Assembly: GCF_013260645.1 (NCBI RefSeq)
Contig: NZ_CP053921.1
Span: 1,991,763-2,055,762, forward strand
Reading direction: 5' to 3'
DNA from: Erythrobacter mangrovi
GTDB lineage: Bacteria > Pseudomonadota > Alphaproteobacteria > Sphingomonadales > Sphingomonadaceae
Length of the DNA: 64,000 bases
Shown piece after piece: positions 1 to 8,766 of the stretch. The notes under the pieces are model-generated. The model was not told where the DNA came from. It did not search any database and worked only from the letters and a program-made list of their open reading frames with translations. The stretch's first letter is position 1; each line of letters begins with the position of its first letter. The translations under genes were made by a program, and so were the position numbers.

Positions 1-90
1 ACCTGCCTGGATTGGCGACAGCCCAAGGCATGGTTCCCGCTCGCCAAAGCTCTTGCCCGTCGCCTTGCACGCGGCAGGGCGCCCGGTTAA
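1..90 (+). CDS. C-terminal end of a truncated CDS, probably exosortase-A cluster gene
   Basis: The reading frame is open from base 1 and closes at TAA 88-90, leaving 29 residues ending in an Arg/Ala-rich basic tail (ALARRLARGRAPG). Only the end of the gene lies in the window, so the family cannot be identified. It lies 21 bases upstream of the acyl carrier protein and on the same strand, so it is probably part of the same exosortase A-associated operon. An acyl-CoA ligase is unlikely because the usual C-terminal PxxxxGKxxR segment is absent. The assignment to the cluster is an inference from position only. Confidence 0.5.
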   Translation, partial: TCLDWRQPKAWFPLAKALARRLARGRAPG

Positions 91-111
91 GGCGCGCCAG
101 CGAAAACGGGG

Positions 112-396
112 ATGACCACCACCATGACCACGCATACCGCCGCCATCGACTTGAAGCTGCGCGCGATCCTGCGCGATGTACTTGGGCTCGATGACGCACA
201 GGTTGCCGGCTTCGACGCCGATACTGGTCTTTTCGGTCACCTGCCCGAACTGGATTCCATGGCGGTTGCGGGGCTCCTCACCGAATTGGAAGACCGGCTC
301 GACATCACCATCGACGACGATGAGGTCGACGGTGAGATGCTGGAGACTTACGGGAGCCTACTGGCCTTCGCCGAAGCCAAAGCGGCCGAAGGCTAA
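112..396 (+). CDS. Acyl carrier protein (phosphopantetheine-binding), exosortase A-associated
   Basis: A 94-residue acyl carrier protein. The phosphopantetheine attachment motif is LDSM with Ser at about residue 49, followed by an acidic helix (LLTELEDRL), as in the PP-binding fold. It would carry acyl groups as 4'-phosphopantetheine thioesters in the cytoplasm. In exosortase A/PEP-CTERM gene clusters a dedicated ACP typically sits with an AMP-forming ligase and two hydrolases, and both hydrolases follow here. Two in-frame ATGs exist (112 and 124); 112 is used, although a GGGG stretch directly abuts it, so 124 is possible. The start is uncertain and the family is clear. Confidence 0.85.
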   Translation: MTTTMTTHTAAIDLKLRAILRDVLGLDDAQVAGFDADTGLFGHLPELDSMAVAGLLTELEDRLDITIDDDEVDGEMLETYGSLLAFAEAKAAEG

Positions 397-405
397 GAGG
401 CAGCC

Positions 406-1083
406 ATGTATGCCAGTTGGCCTTGCCCGACTCCCACCGGCGGGATGGGCGAGGAAATGGCTCTGGCTCTCGACGGCAAACGCTCAACGCGGCTGTTGGT
501 GATTCCACCTTTCTTCGAAGAAGCTAACAAGTTTCGCCATCAAATCCTTGAAATCATAATACGTCTGAATGAACGAGGCATTGACTCGATTTGCCCGGAT
601 TTCCCCGGATGCAATGAGAGCCTGGCACCACATTCGGCCCAGTCGCTAGTGGGTTGGCGTATCGCGGCAATGGCCGCGGCGAACCATTTTTCGGCCACGC
701 ATGTCCTCGCGATCCGCTCTGGGTGCTGGATCGCCCCCAGCAGTCTACCGGGTTGGCTCTACGCACCGCCGAAGCCGGGCCAGGTACTGCGCGCGATGCT
801 GCGCGCCCGCATCCTCGCCGAGCGCGAAGCAGGCCAGCAGGAGTCTGCCGAGACCTTGCTTGAGAAGGGCCGCAAGAAAGGACTTGAGATCGCGGGCTGG
901 GAATTGGGAAGCACCCTGATCGACGAGTTGGAAGCGACCGAATTCAGCGCGGGTGACCTCCATAGCGTCGTTGACCACTCCGAGATTGGCGGAAAGGCCC
1001 TGTGGCTGCGCGCCGAGAACGATTTCGACACCGAGCAGGCCGAAGCGCTGGCTCACCTAATCGCAACGGGAATCTCGTCGTGA
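406..1083 (+). CDS. Exosortase A system-associated hydrolase 2 (TIGR03101-like)
   Basis: A 225-residue alpha/beta-hydrolase-like protein with the features of exosortase A-associated hydrolase 2: IPPFFEEANKFRH at residues 33-45, a DFPGC strand-turn at about 65-69 and an LAIRSGC nucleophile-elbow region at about 101-107. The start ATG follows GAGG by five bases and lies 9 bases after the ACP stop. The classical G-x-S-x-G elbow is not intact (A-I-R-S-G-C), so catalytic competence is uncertain. It is somewhat shorter than the length I recall for this family. The stop TGA overlaps the GTG of the next gene, so the two are translationally coupled. The role in polysaccharide or PEP-CTERM sorting is inferred from family and context. 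Confidence 0.75.
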   Translation: MYASWPCPTPTGGMGEEMALALDGKRSTRLLVIPPFFEEANKFRHQILEIIIRLNERGIDSICPDFPGCNESLAPHSAQSLVGWRIAAMAAANHFSATHVLAIRSGCWIAPSSLPGWLYAPPKPGQVLRAMLRARILAEREAGQQESAETLLEKGRKKGLEIAGWELGSTLIDELEATEFSAGDLHSVVDHSEIGGKALWLRAENDFDTEQAEALAHLIATGISS

Positions 1084-1868
1084 AACGGCTTCCGCTCAGC
1101 TTCGAATGCCAGGGCAAGCGCTGCGGGGCGACCCTCGACAGTGCGCCAGGCAAAACGGGATTGCTGCTGGTCAGTGGAGGGAATGAAATACGGGCGGGCG
1201 CTTTCAACGGGCAGGCGCGGCTAGCAGCGGAGATTGCCGCCGCGGGTTTTCCGGTGTTCCGCTTCGACCGCCGCGGAATTGGCGACAGTGCTGGCGAGAA
1301 CCGGGGCTTTCGCAAGTCCCGCAAGGACATCGCAGCCGCCCTCAACGCCTTCCGGGCGATGGCGCCGCAAGTCGAGCGCGTGGTGGCCTACGGCAATTGC
1401 GATGCAGCAAGCGCACTGATGCTAACTGAGGGCGCGGGCTGCGATGCGCTGGTACTAAGCAACCCGTGGACCATCGAAGACGAGACGGACGACACGCGAC
1501 CGCCCTCTGCGATACGTTCGCGTTATGCGGACAAGCTCAAAAACCCACGCGAAGTACTGCGACTGGTCACTGGCGGTGTGAACCTGTCGAAGCTCGCGCG
1601 CGGCCTGGCGCGCGCCTTGGGACCAAAGGCAGCGCCCACCACATTGGCGCAAGAGATGGCTGCCGGCATCGGCGGGTTCGATGGACCCGTGCGCATCCTC
1701 CTCGCTACCGCCGACCGCACCGCTCAGCTTTTCGAGGAAAGCTGGGATAGCGCGGATAGCCGCATCGCACGCTGTCCAGGGGCCGACCACGCCTATTCAT
1801 CCGCGGAAGCCCGGGTGTGGCTTAAGGATCGCCTGCTCGAGGCGCTACGCGATCAGCGGATGAAGTAG
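1080..1868 (+). CDS. Exosortase A system-associated hydrolase 1 (TIGR03100-like)
   Basis: A 262-residue alpha/beta hydrolase starting at GTG 1080, whose GTGA overlaps the stop of hydrolase 2 by four bases. Seen in the sequence: an N-terminal strand region with VSGGNE (about 31-36), FRFDRRGIGDS (about 60-70) and the elbow AYGNCDAAS, with Cys107 where most alpha/beta hydrolases have Ser. A downstream Asp (ATADRTAQ) and His (GADHAYSS) could complete a Cys-His-Asp triad. A Cys elbow is usual for this exosortase-associated family. The gene ends the cluster: the next gene is convergent and overlaps its 3' end by 16 bp. The substrate is unknown; a thioester on the neighbouring ACP is a reasonable guess. 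Confidence 0.8.
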   Translation: MKRLPLSFECQGKRCGATLDSAPGKTGLLLVSGGNEIRAGAFNGQARLAAEIAAAGFPVFRFDRRGIGDSAGENRGFRKSRKDIAAALNAFRAMAPQVERVVAYGNCDAASALMLTEGAGCDALVLSNPWTIEDETDDTRPPSAIRSRYADKLKNPREVLRLVTGGVNLSKLARGLARALGPKAAPTTLAQEMAAGIGGFDGPVRILLATADRTAQLFEESWDSADSRIARCPGADHAYSSAEARVWLKDRLLEALRDQRMK

Positions 1869-3049
1869 CTGGTCAGCTCGACATGGGTCGACCACCGGAA
1901 TTGCCCCACTGGGCGCAGCTTCTCGAGGCGAAAGCCTGCATCTACCAACACCTTCGCATCCTTCGCCCAGCTAGCCGGATTGCAGCTGACATAGGCCAGC
2001 CTGCTCGCCTTGCTGGCAGCGATCTGGGCAATCTGCTCGCGCGCGCCCGCACGCGGCGGATCGAGCAAAAGGGCGTCGAAGCGTCCTGCTTCGTCCGGCT
2101 GGAGGGGATTGCGAAACAGGTCCCGATGGAGTGAGTGGACGGGTAGCACCCGGGCATTCGCTGCTGCCTTGCAAGCAAGGTGGGCATCGCGCGCGGCCTC
2201 GACCGCGAGCACCTTGGCCGGACCGGCGAGCGCAAAGGCAAAGGTACCAAGACCGGAGAACAAGTCGGCGATCGTGCCGGCTTCGGCCAAGAAGTCCCGC
2301 GCATCCCCAATCAGTGTGCTCTCCCCGTCCCCGGTCGGCTGAAGGAAACTGCCTTGCGGGAACGGCACGGGCACCTGCCCAAGCGCAACCGTGACCGGCT
2401 GCGGTTCCCACACGGTTTCAGGTCCATAGCCACGATCGAGCGAAAGACGCGCCAGCTGGTGTTCGCGCGCAAAGTCGAGCAGTGCTTCCGTCGCAGCCAG
2501 GCCATCCGCTTGGATGCCTTTGAGCGTGCAATCCACTCCCTGGTCGACAACGGTCAGCTCGATATCGACGGGCGGCTTTCCGCCATGATTGGCGATCACC
2601 GAACGCAGGGGGCAAACTAGCGCGAAGAGCTCGGGCAGCAGGATGTGGCACTCAGCCAGGTCGACGATGCGGTGCGCGCCCTTCTCCCGAAAACCCAGCA
2701 CCGCACCCTTGGCCGTACGCAAGGCATGCAGCGTAGCCCGGCGGCGGGTACGCGGTGGCGAGAGGTGGGTCGGCAGCAATTCACCGACCGTTATCCCCTG
2801 GCCCTCGGCGGCGAAGGCTACTCGCTCAGTGACGAAACGGCGCAGTGCCTCTTCATCGGCCTGCTGCAGCTGGCAGCCTCCACATGTCCGGAAATGACGG
2901 CACGGCGCTTCGACATGATGCGGTCCGGGCTCTAGCGTCCCGTCAGGACGAACGACGTCCCCGGGTACCCCGCCCGCGATATGTCGGCCCGACGCGGTGA
3001 CGCCATCGCCCTTGGCCGCGATGCGCAGGATCGTTTCAGCTTCGCTCAC
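1853..3049 (-). CDS. Class I SAM-dependent RNA m5U methyltransferase, RlmD/TrmA (RumA) family
   Basis: A 398-residue protein of the RumA/TrmA family, which methylates uracil C5 in rRNA or tRNA. Cys50, Cys56 and Cys59 (CRHFRTCGGC) plus a later Cys (DLAECHILL) match the four ligands of the RumA [4Fe-4S] cluster. The SAM site is LFSGLGTFAFAL, followed by LLLDPPRAGA, and the catalytic Cys is in YVSCNPASW near residue 356. The start is GTG 3049, forming GTGA with the stop of the NAD(P)HX repair gene upstream. The N-terminal TRAM domain is short. The exact target uridine cannot be decided from sequence, so no symbol is given. Confidence 0.88.
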   Translation of the reverse strand: MSEAETILRIAAKGDGVTASGRHIAGGVPGDVVRPDGTLEPGPHHVEAPCRHFRTCGGCQLQQADEEALRRFVTERVAFAAEGQGITVGELLPTHLSPPRTRRRATLHALRTAKGAVLGFREKGAHRIVDLAECHILLPELFALVCPLRSVIANHGGKPPVDIELTVVDQGVDCTLKGIQADGLAATEALLDFAREHQLARLSLDRGYGPETVWEPQPVTVALGQVPVPFPQGSFLQPTGDGESTLIGDARDFLAEAGTIADLFSGLGTFAFALAGPAKVLAVEAARDAHLACKAAANARVLPVHSLHRDLFRNPLQPDEAGRFDALLLDPPRAGAREQIAQIAASKASRLAYVSCNPASWAKDAKVLVDAGFRLEKLRPVGQFRWSTHVELTSYFIR

Positions 3050-4428
3050 AGGAATGACGCCATGGCCGGTTTCACCGCGCGGGCAAGGTCACTCGCGGAG
3101 AAAGCCGGTGACGCCAATCGAGCAGCCTCCTGATGCAGCCAGACGCCTTCTTCGCAGGCGCGCAGCGGGTCGCCATGGCCAGCCAGACGTGACGCCACGA
3201 TGCCGGCAAGGACATCGCCCGTGCCAGCGACCGAAAGCCAGCTTGAGCCCCGCGGAAAGAATCGCGTCGTGGCACCGCCAGCAAGGATCGTGTCGGGCCC
3301 CTTGGCCAACACGGTCAGCCCGGTGACGTCGCGGAGTAGGCGTACCCGGTCGAGCTTGCTATCCGCCGTGACGCCGAAGGCATCGCAAAGCTTGGCAAGT
3401 TCGCCTTCGTGCGGGGTGATGCATAGCTTCGTGGCGTCAGCCCCTTCGAGCATGTCGGGATCGAGAAGATGGAGCGCATCTGCATCGAGCACGGTCGGCT
3501 TGCGCTTCTCGAGGACCTGCGCGAGCCTGCAGCGCGCCACATCGTCGCGCGCAGCGCCGGGACCGAACAGCAGGGCACTGTTTCGCGCATCATCGAGCGC
3601 TTCATTGACGTCTTTTGCGACAACCAGATCGGCCGGCGCATTGGGCCAAGGATGCTCGCTCAGCAGCTTCACATAGCCTGCCCCGGCGAGCATTGCTGCC
3701 TCTGCTGCGAGGAGTGATGCACCGGGCATGGCACCAGCAACAATAGCGAGAAGTCCTCGCCGATATTTGTGGGCGTCAGGTGCAGGCGCGGCAAAGCTGG
3801 GCCGGGCGGACATCGTCGAGGTAAACCCTTCGAGATCCAGGCCAATCGGAACGAGCCGCCGCGCACCCATCGAGGCCGTGGCCGGCATCAATCCGTGCGC
3901 CTGCTTCCAGGCACCGAGCGCAAGGGTAAGGTCATACTGGGGTAACGGTCCCAGCACTGAACCGGTATCGCTTTCGATCCCGCTGGGAACATCAATAGCG
4001 ATTTTATAACAATGATTTATTGATAGTTTTTTAAGCAAATCCTTGAACTTGCCCTCGACTTGTCGGGCCAGCCCGTAACCGAACAGACAATCAACCACGA
4101 CCGGGTTGCGCAGTTGTCCTTCTGCCTCAACCTCGACCGCGAAGTGAGCCCGGGCTAGCTGCGCGGTCGCGGTACCCGGTTCGCGCGGCGCGATAACCTG
4201 CACCTGATAGCCCTTCTTGGAGAGTGTATCGGCTATCACGTAGCCGTCACCGCCATTGTTACCAGGCCCGCATAGCACCGTAACCGGTCGCCCAGCCGCC
4301 ACCCGTGCGATCCACTGCGCAGCGCCCTCGCCCGCCCGCTGCATCAGCTCCCATTCACTCGTGCCGGCATCCATCGCCGCGCGTTCCGCGGCGCGCATCT
4401 GGGCTACGGTGAGGACGGGATCAGTCAA
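3046..4428 (-). CDS. nnr: Bifunctional NAD(P)H-hydrate repair enzyme (epimerase plus ADP/ATP-dependent dehydratase)
   Basis: A 460-residue fusion of the YjeF N-terminal epimerase and the C-terminal dehydratase that together repair hydrated NADH/NADPH (NADHX, NADPHX). The N-terminal part carries LCGPGNNGGDGYV; the C-terminal part carries AGAMPGASLLAA, LLFGPGAA, VLDADALHLL, ITPHEGELAKL and SVAGTGDVLAGI, the usual kinase-fold substrate and nucleotide loops. The chosen start is TTG 4428, with GGAG seven bases upstream and an 8-base overlap with the stop of the lipoprotein gene; ATG 4398 is an alternative ten codons in. The frame stays open further upstream but encodes nothing family-like there. 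It is coupled to the RNA methyltransferase downstream. Confidence 0.93.
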   Translation of the reverse strand: MTDPVLTVAQMRAAERAAMDAGTSEWELMQRAGEGAAQWIARVAAGRPVTVLCGPGNNGGDGYVIADTLSKKGYQVQVIAPREPGTATAQLARAHFAVEVEAEGQLRNPVVVDCLFGYGLARQVEGKFKDLLKKLSINHCYKIAIDVPSGIESDTGSVLGPLPQYDLTLALGAWKQAHGLMPATASMGARRLVPIGLDLEGFTSTMSARPSFAAPAPDAHKYRRGLLAIVAGAMPGASLLAAEAAMLAGAGYVKLLSEHPWPNAPADLVVAKDVNEALDDARNSALLFGPGAARDDVARCRLAQVLEKRKPTVLDADALHLLDPDMLEGADATKLCITPHEGELAKLCDAFGVTADSKLDRVRLLRDVTGLTVLAKGPDTILAGGATTRFFPRGSSWLSVAGTGDVLAGIVASRLAGHGDPLRACEEGVWLHQEAARLASPAFSASDLARAVKPAMASFL

Positions 4429-4789
4429 CCTTCGACTCCAGCAGCTGCCATTTCTCCATCCGGAAGCGGTCACCGGCAACGGTAAATTCAACGAAGTCGC
4501 CGTCGAATTCAGTCCTGGAGACTGCCTGCTCGGCGCCATCTGCCTCCTGCCATCCGCCATCTGGGCTACTCTCAAACCGCCGAAGACCGCCATCAGGGCG
4601 CCACAGGACGAACTGATTGGCGCCTTCGACATGCTTGAGCATACAGACAGTCTCGAAGATTTCGGCGCCATCAAGCGCGCAATCGACCGGTAAGCCGCCC
4701 TGTTCGGCGACTTCGGGCGCCCCTGCGTTACCGCAGGCTGCCAGGGCAGCGCAAGCGGAGAGGGTCAGGCAGGGCCGCAATGGAAGCAT
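4421..4789 (-). CDS. Small putative lipoprotein
   Basis: A 122-residue protein starting at ATG 4789. Residues 1-19 form a signal peptide ending in a lipobox (ALAAC-GN), so the mature protein should be lipid-anchored at Cys19 and periplasm-facing. The rest is small and acidic with several Trp residues (VLWRPDGGLRR, EKWQLLESKVD), and no known domain is recognised. It sits between ilvD (39 bases upstream) and the NAD(P)HX repair gene, whose TTG start overlaps its stop. A similar small lipoprotein of the same general type lies next to ETF-QO at 8314-8757. Function unknown. Confidence 0.7.
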   Translation of the reverse strand: MLPLRPCLTLSACAALAACGNAGAPEVAEQGGLPVDCALDGAEIFETVCMLKHVEGANQFVLWRPDGGLRRFESSPDGGWQEADGAEQAVSRTEFDGDFVEFTVAGDRFRMEKWQLLESKVD

Positions 4790-4828
4790 CCCCCCGCCGC
4801 TGCCACGGTGACGCGCCGGGGGCAAGGG

Positions 4829-6673
4829 TCAGCGCTTGATCTGCGAAACGTCGCGGATCGCACCGCGTGCTGCACTGGTGGTCATCGCGGCATAGGCTTC
4901 GAGTGCTGGCGAGACCTTGCGCGGGCGCGGTTCGGCGGGCTGCCAGCCGGCAGCATCGCGCGCGGCTCGGCGCGATGCCAGTTCTTCGTCGGACACCGCC
5001 AGGTTGATCGACCGTTCAGGGATCGAAATCACGATAGTATCTCCGGTATCGACCAGGCCGATCGCGCCGCCTTCGGCCGCTTCGGGCGAGGCGTGGCCGA
5101 TCGACAGGCCCGATGTCCCGCCCGAAAAGCGCCCGTCGGTGAACAGTGCGCATTGCGCCCCCAGCCCCTTCGACTTGAGGTAGCTGGTCGGGTAGAGCAT
5201 TTCCTGCATGCCCGGCCCGCCGCGTGGCCCTTCGTAGCGGATCACCACGACATCGCCCGCGACCACTTCGCCCGCGAGGATACCCTCGACCGCTGCGTCC
5301 TGGCTCTCATAAACCCGCGCCTTGCCGGTAAAGCGCAGGATGCTCTCGTCGACCCCGGCGGTCTTCACGATGCAGCCATCCTCGGCGATATTGCCGTAGA
5401 GCACGGCGAGCCCGCCATCCTTGCTGAAGGCATGCTCAGCACTACGGATAACCCCGTTCTCGCGGTCGAGGTCGAGATCGGCCCAGCGGCGCGACTGGCT
5501 GAAGGCGGTCTGCGTCGGCACTCCACCCGGCGCGGCGGAGAAGAACTCGCGCACCTTGTTGTTCTTGGTGCGGCCAATGTCCCAATCGTCAAGCGCGTCG
5601 CCCATCGTCGGGCTGTGCACGGTCGGCAGCGCGGTGTGGAGCAGGCCCGCCTTTTCCAGCTCGCCGAGGATCGCCATGATCCCGCCGGCGCGATGGACGT
5701 CTTCCATGTGCACGTCGCTCTTCGCCGGGGCGACCTTGCTGAGGCACGGCACCTTTCGACTGAGCCGGTCGATATCCTTCATCGTGAAATCGACCCCTGC
5801 CTCATGCGCGGCGGCAAGCAGGTGGAGCACGGTATTGGTCGATCCGCCCATGGCGATATCGAGGCTCATCGCGTTCTCGAAAGCTTCAAAACTGGCGATA
5901 CTGCGCGGCAGCACGCTCTCGTCGTCTTCCTCATAATAGCGCTTGGCGAGCGTCACCACGAGCCGCCCGGCGCGTTCGAACAGGCCCTTGCGGTCGGCAT
6001 GGGTCGCCAGGGTCGAGCCGTTGCCGGGAAGCGAAAGACCCAGTGCTTCGGTCAGGCAGTTCATCGAGTTCGCAGTAAACATCCCGCTGCACGATCCGCA
6101 GGTCGGGCAGGCATTCTGCTCGATCGCCGACACTTCTTCATCGGTGTAATGCTCGTCCGCTGCGGCAACCATGGCATCGACCAGATCGAGCGCGACCTCC
6201 TTGCCCTTGAGCACGACCTTGCCCGCTTCCATCGGGCCGCCCGAAACGAACACCGCCGGGATGTTGAGCCGCAGGGCCGCCATCAGCATTCCGGGGGTGA
6301 TCTTGTCGCAGTTGGAGATGCACACCATCGCATCGGCGCAATGCGCGTTGACCATGTACTCAACACTGTCGGCGATCAGATCTCGGCTGGGGAGCGAATA
6401 GAGCATCCCGTCATGCCCCATGGCGATCCCGTCATCGACCGCGATGGTGTTGAATTCCTTGGCAACGCCGCCCGCCGCCTCGATCTGGCGCGCGACCAGC
6501 TGGCCAAGGTCCTTGAGGTGGACGTGGCCCGGCACGAACTGCGTGAAGCTGTTGACCACGGCGATGATCGGCTTGCCGAAATCGCCGTCCTTCATCCCCG
6601 TCGCGCGCCATAATCCGCGCGCGCCGGCCATGTTGCGGCCATGGGTGGTGGTGCGGGAGCGATAGGCGGGCAT
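4829..6673 (-). CDS. ilvD: Dihydroxy-acid dehydratase
   Basis: A 614-residue IlvD, the Fe-S dehydratase that converts 2,3-dihydroxy-isovalerate and 2,3-dihydroxy-3-methylvalerate to the 2-keto acids for valine and isoleucine. Full length for the E. coli-like group. Visible landmarks: the N-terminal [18 protein letters not shown], the cluster ligand region [13 protein letters not shown], a second Cys in [19 protein letters not shown], the Mg/substrate loop [11 protein letters not shown] and the C-terminal [15 protein letters not shown]. The start ATG has AGAGAG nine bases upstream. No other branched-chain synthesis gene is adjacent. The very long open frame on the opposite strand is a codon-bias shadow. 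Confidence 0.97.
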   Translation of the reverse strand: MPAYRSRTTTHGRNMAGARGLWRATGMKDGDFGKPIIAVVNSFTQFVPGHVHLKDLGQLVARQIEAAGGVAKEFNTIAVDDGIAMGHDGMLYSLPSRDLIADSVEYMVNAHCADAMVCISNCDKITPGMLMAALRLNIPAVFVSGGPMEAGKVVLKGKEVALDLVDAMVAAADEHYTDEEVSAIEQNACPTCGSCSGMFTANSMNCLTEALGLSLPGNGSTLATHADRKGLFERAGRLVVTLAKRYYEEDDESVLPRSIASFEAFENAMSLDIAMGGSTNTVLHLLAAAHEAGVDFTMKDIDRLSRKVPCLSKVAPAKSDVHMEDVHRAGGIMAILGELEKAGLLHTALPTVHSPTMGDALDDWDIGRTKNNKVREFFSAAPGGVPTQTAFSQSRRWADLDLDRENGVIRSAEHAFSKDGGLAVLYGNIAEDGCIVKTAGVDESILRFTGKARVYESQDAAVEGILAGEVVAGDVVVIRYEGPRGGPGMQEMLYPTSYLKSKGLGAQCALFTDGRFSGGTSGLSIGHASPEAAEGGAIGLVDTGDTIVISIPERSINLAVSDEELASRRAARDAAGWQPAEPRPRKVSPALEAYAAMTTSAARGAIRDVSQIKR

Positions 6674-6763
6674 GGCAGGTCTCTCTTGCTGGAAGTCCCT
6701 GCCTAGCAGACCGCGAGGCCTGCGCTAACGCTAGATTGGCGCGAGGGCGGCCAAGCCTGCCTA

Positions 6764-7489
6764 TCAGACCTCGAGTGCCACCCGCCCCATAACGTCGGCC
6801 AGCAGCATGGCCCAGCGCGACTGCCCCGCCTCGTTGGCAATCTGGTCCTGGCGGATCTCGACCGTGCAATAGGGAATGCCCTGCGCTTCGGCATGGCGGT
6901 CCATCGTGGCATTGAGCTGCTTGCCCGAATAAGGTTGGTTGTCCCCCACAGTCAGGCCATGCTCGCCGAGCAACCGGATCGCGTGGCGAGCCGCACGATC
7001 ATCCTGGTTGTAAAGCAACGCGACTTCCCACGGCCGCTCTTCGTCGCTGGTGGCAAGCTGTGGGGTGAAGCTGTGGATCGAGACGATCAGCTTCGGCCGC
7101 GCCTCGCCAATGAACTCCGCCAGCGCATCATGATAAGGCCGATGGTAGCGCGCCAGCCGGGTCTCGACATCGGCACCGATATTGCCGGCAACCAGGTATC
7201 CGTCGCTGGTGGTCGGTACCACCGCGGCTTCGTCTTCCTTGCGGTGGAAGTCACATACCAGGCGGCTGACGGTGGCAATATGCGCAGGGATACCGTGACG
7301 ACGGGCGAGGCGATCGGCAACGCCCTCCGCCCCGATATCGAGCGCAATGTGCTCGTTCATGAGTGCCGGGTCGATACCCAGTTCGATCCCGGTGGGAACG
7401 TGGTTCGATGCATGGTCGGCAACACAGATCAAGCCGCCCGGCCTGAGGTCGTCGACGCCCACCTGGCGGAACGGCCTTCCGTCGATCAT
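6764..7489 (-). CDS. N-formylglutamate amidohydrolase family protein
   Basis: A 241-residue member of the N-formylglutamate amidohydrolase (HutG/FGase) family, which hydrolyses N-formyl-L-glutamate to glutamate and formate in histidine degradation or related amidohydrolysis. Landmarks: CVADHASNHVP near residue 26 (zinc-binding Asp/His region), HIALDIGAEG, SRLVCDFHRKED, and SIHSFTP with a metal-site His. The start is ATG 7489, which overlaps the ispE stop as ATGA. No other hut gene is present, so the true substrate in this organism is uncertain. Co-transcription with ispE and probably the lipoprotein and ETF-QO genes upstream is likely from spacing. Confidence 0.85.
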   Translation of the reverse strand: MIDGRPFRQVGVDDLRPGGLICVADHASNHVPTGIELGIDPALMNEHIALDIGAEGVADRLARRHGIPAHIATVSRLVCDFHRKEDEAAVVPTTSDGYLVAGNIGADVETRLARYHRPYHDALAEFIGEARPKLIVSIHSFTPQLATSDEERPWEVALLYNQDDRAARHAIRLLGEHGLTVGDNQPYSGKQLNATMDRHAEAQGIPYCTVEIRQDQIANEAGQSRWAMLLADVMGRVALEV

Positions 7490-8295
7490 CTGAGTTTCCC
7501 TCGCATCTGCCACCAGCCAGGATGGTCGGCGGCGATACGTGCCGCCGCCTGGTCCCGCGCTGCTTCGTCATCGAACAGCGCGAAACACGTCGCGCCCGAA
7601 CCCGACATACGGGCGAGGAACGGCGAAGTTCCGCGAAGCGCTGCCAGAACGCCCGCGACCGGGGGGCAAAGCGCAATGGCTGGGCCCTCCAGGTCGTTGC
7701 GTCCCTCAAGCGCGATGGTGCGCGCGTCGCCCGCAGGCATCGGGCCGCGATCCGTGCCGTCCCACGCCTTGAAAACCGGACCGGTGGAAAGCGGCATCCG
7801 CGGATTGACCAGCAACACGGGCGTGCCCGCAAGGCTGTCGTCGGCGGGTTCAAGCTCCGTCCCCGTGCCACGCCCGATGCAGGTACGACTCTCGACACAG
7901 GCCGGAACGTCGGCGCCAAGCGCGGCCGCACGGTCTCGCCAGTCGTCAGGCAGGCCATGGGCTTCGCGCACAATCCGGAATACCGCCCCCGCATCAGCCG
8001 ATCCCCCGCCCAACCCCGCGGCAACCGGGAGCTTCTTCTCCAGCGTGATCGAAAGTCCACTATCATGAGGCAGCATCGCCAGCGCCTTCGCGACCAGATT
8101 GTCCCGTGGATCATCCAGCCCTTCGGCAAACTCGCCGACCACACGGACCATATCCTGATCTGCGGGCTCGACGCCCAGCACATCCCCCGCGTCGACGAAG
8201 GCGAACAGCGTCTCGAGCTCGTGGTACCCGTCCTCCCGCCGCCTGCGGACATGCAGAGCGAGGTTGATCTTGGCGAAGGCGATTTCTTGCACCAT
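7486..8295 (-). CDS. ispE: 4-diphosphocytidyl-2-C-methyl-D-erythritol kinase
   Basis: A 269-residue GHMP kinase that phosphorylates CDP-methylerythritol in the non-mevalonate isoprenoid (MEP) pathway. The N-terminal substrate motif is FAKINLALHVRRRREDGYHEL, seen in parts at residues 7-27; the ATP-binding GHMP loop is PVAAGLGGGSADAG at about 91-104; the C-terminal motif MSGSGATCFALF is present. The length is typical for the family. The gene lies 18 bases after the lipoprotein gene stop and overlaps the amidohydrolase by four bases. Confidence 0.95.
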   Translation of the reverse strand: MVQEIAFAKINLALHVRRRREDGYHELETLFAFVDAGDVLGVEPADQDMVRVVGEFAEGLDDPRDNLVAKALAMLPHDSGLSITLEKKLPVAAGLGGGSADAGAVFRIVREAHGLPDDWRDRAAALGADVPACVESRTCIGRGTGTELEPADDSLAGTPVLLVNPRMPLSTGPVFKAWDGTDRGPMPAGDARTIALEGRNDLEGPAIALCPPVAGVLAALRGTSPFLARMSGSGATCFALFDDEAARDQAAARIAADHPGWWQMRGKLR

Positions 8296-8313
8296 AAAAT
8301 GATCGGCCTCGAC

Positions 8314-8757
8314 TCAATTCTGCTTCATGTTCAGAGCTTGCTCGGCCCGGAGCGCATCCAAATACGTGAAGAACTCATCGTCCTCATCGGTCTTCCAGCG
8401 ATTCAGTCGATGAAGTTCGGTTGGTTTGAGGACTACTTCACCGTTGCGATAAATCAGGCGCCCCTTGATCCTGAAGGTCGCTATGGCAGCGTGCATCCAA
8501 GGATCGCCACCCTTGTACAGCACGGGAGCGGCGTCGCGATCCAACTCTACCGAGCGGAAACAATTTCGATCCAAGAAGTAAATGCCGCCCCCATGTGGCC
8601 AAGACATGATATCGATTATCTCACCCTGCCAATCGACGCTAAGGCCCTGCCAGAAATGCTCATTTTCTGACAATCTGCAAATGGACGATGGAGCATTGCC
8701 ACAGGCTGCGAGAGGCAAGATCGCCGTAAACAATAATAGAATCCGTGTGATGCCCAC
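8314..8757 (-). CDS. Small putative lipoprotein
   Basis: A 147-residue protein starting at GTG 8757, ten bases downstream of the ETF-QO stop. Residues 1-19 are hydrophobic and end in a lipobox (LPLAAC-GN), predicting an exported lipoprotein anchored at Cys19. The mature part is Trp-rich and charged (VDWQGEIIDIMSWPHGG, WMHAAIATFRIKGR), with no recognised domain. Its position between ETF-QO and ispE suggests co-transcription, but no functional link can be proposed. No strong ribosome-binding site is visible for the GTG. Confidence 0.65.
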   Translation of the reverse strand: MGITRILLLFTAILPLAACGNAPSSICRLSENEHFWQGLSVDWQGEIIDIMSWPHGGGIYFLDRNCFRSVELDRDAAPVLYKGGDPWMHAAIATFRIKGRLIYRNGEVVLKPTELHRLNRWKTDEDDEFFTYLDALRAEQALNMKQN

Positions 8758-8766
8758 GATTGGGGC

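Noticed and set aside
4808..6613. Long open frame antisense to ilvD
   Set aside because: The minus-strand product is a complete IlvD with all Fe-S motifs; the plus-strand product has no domain and a shadow-like composition.
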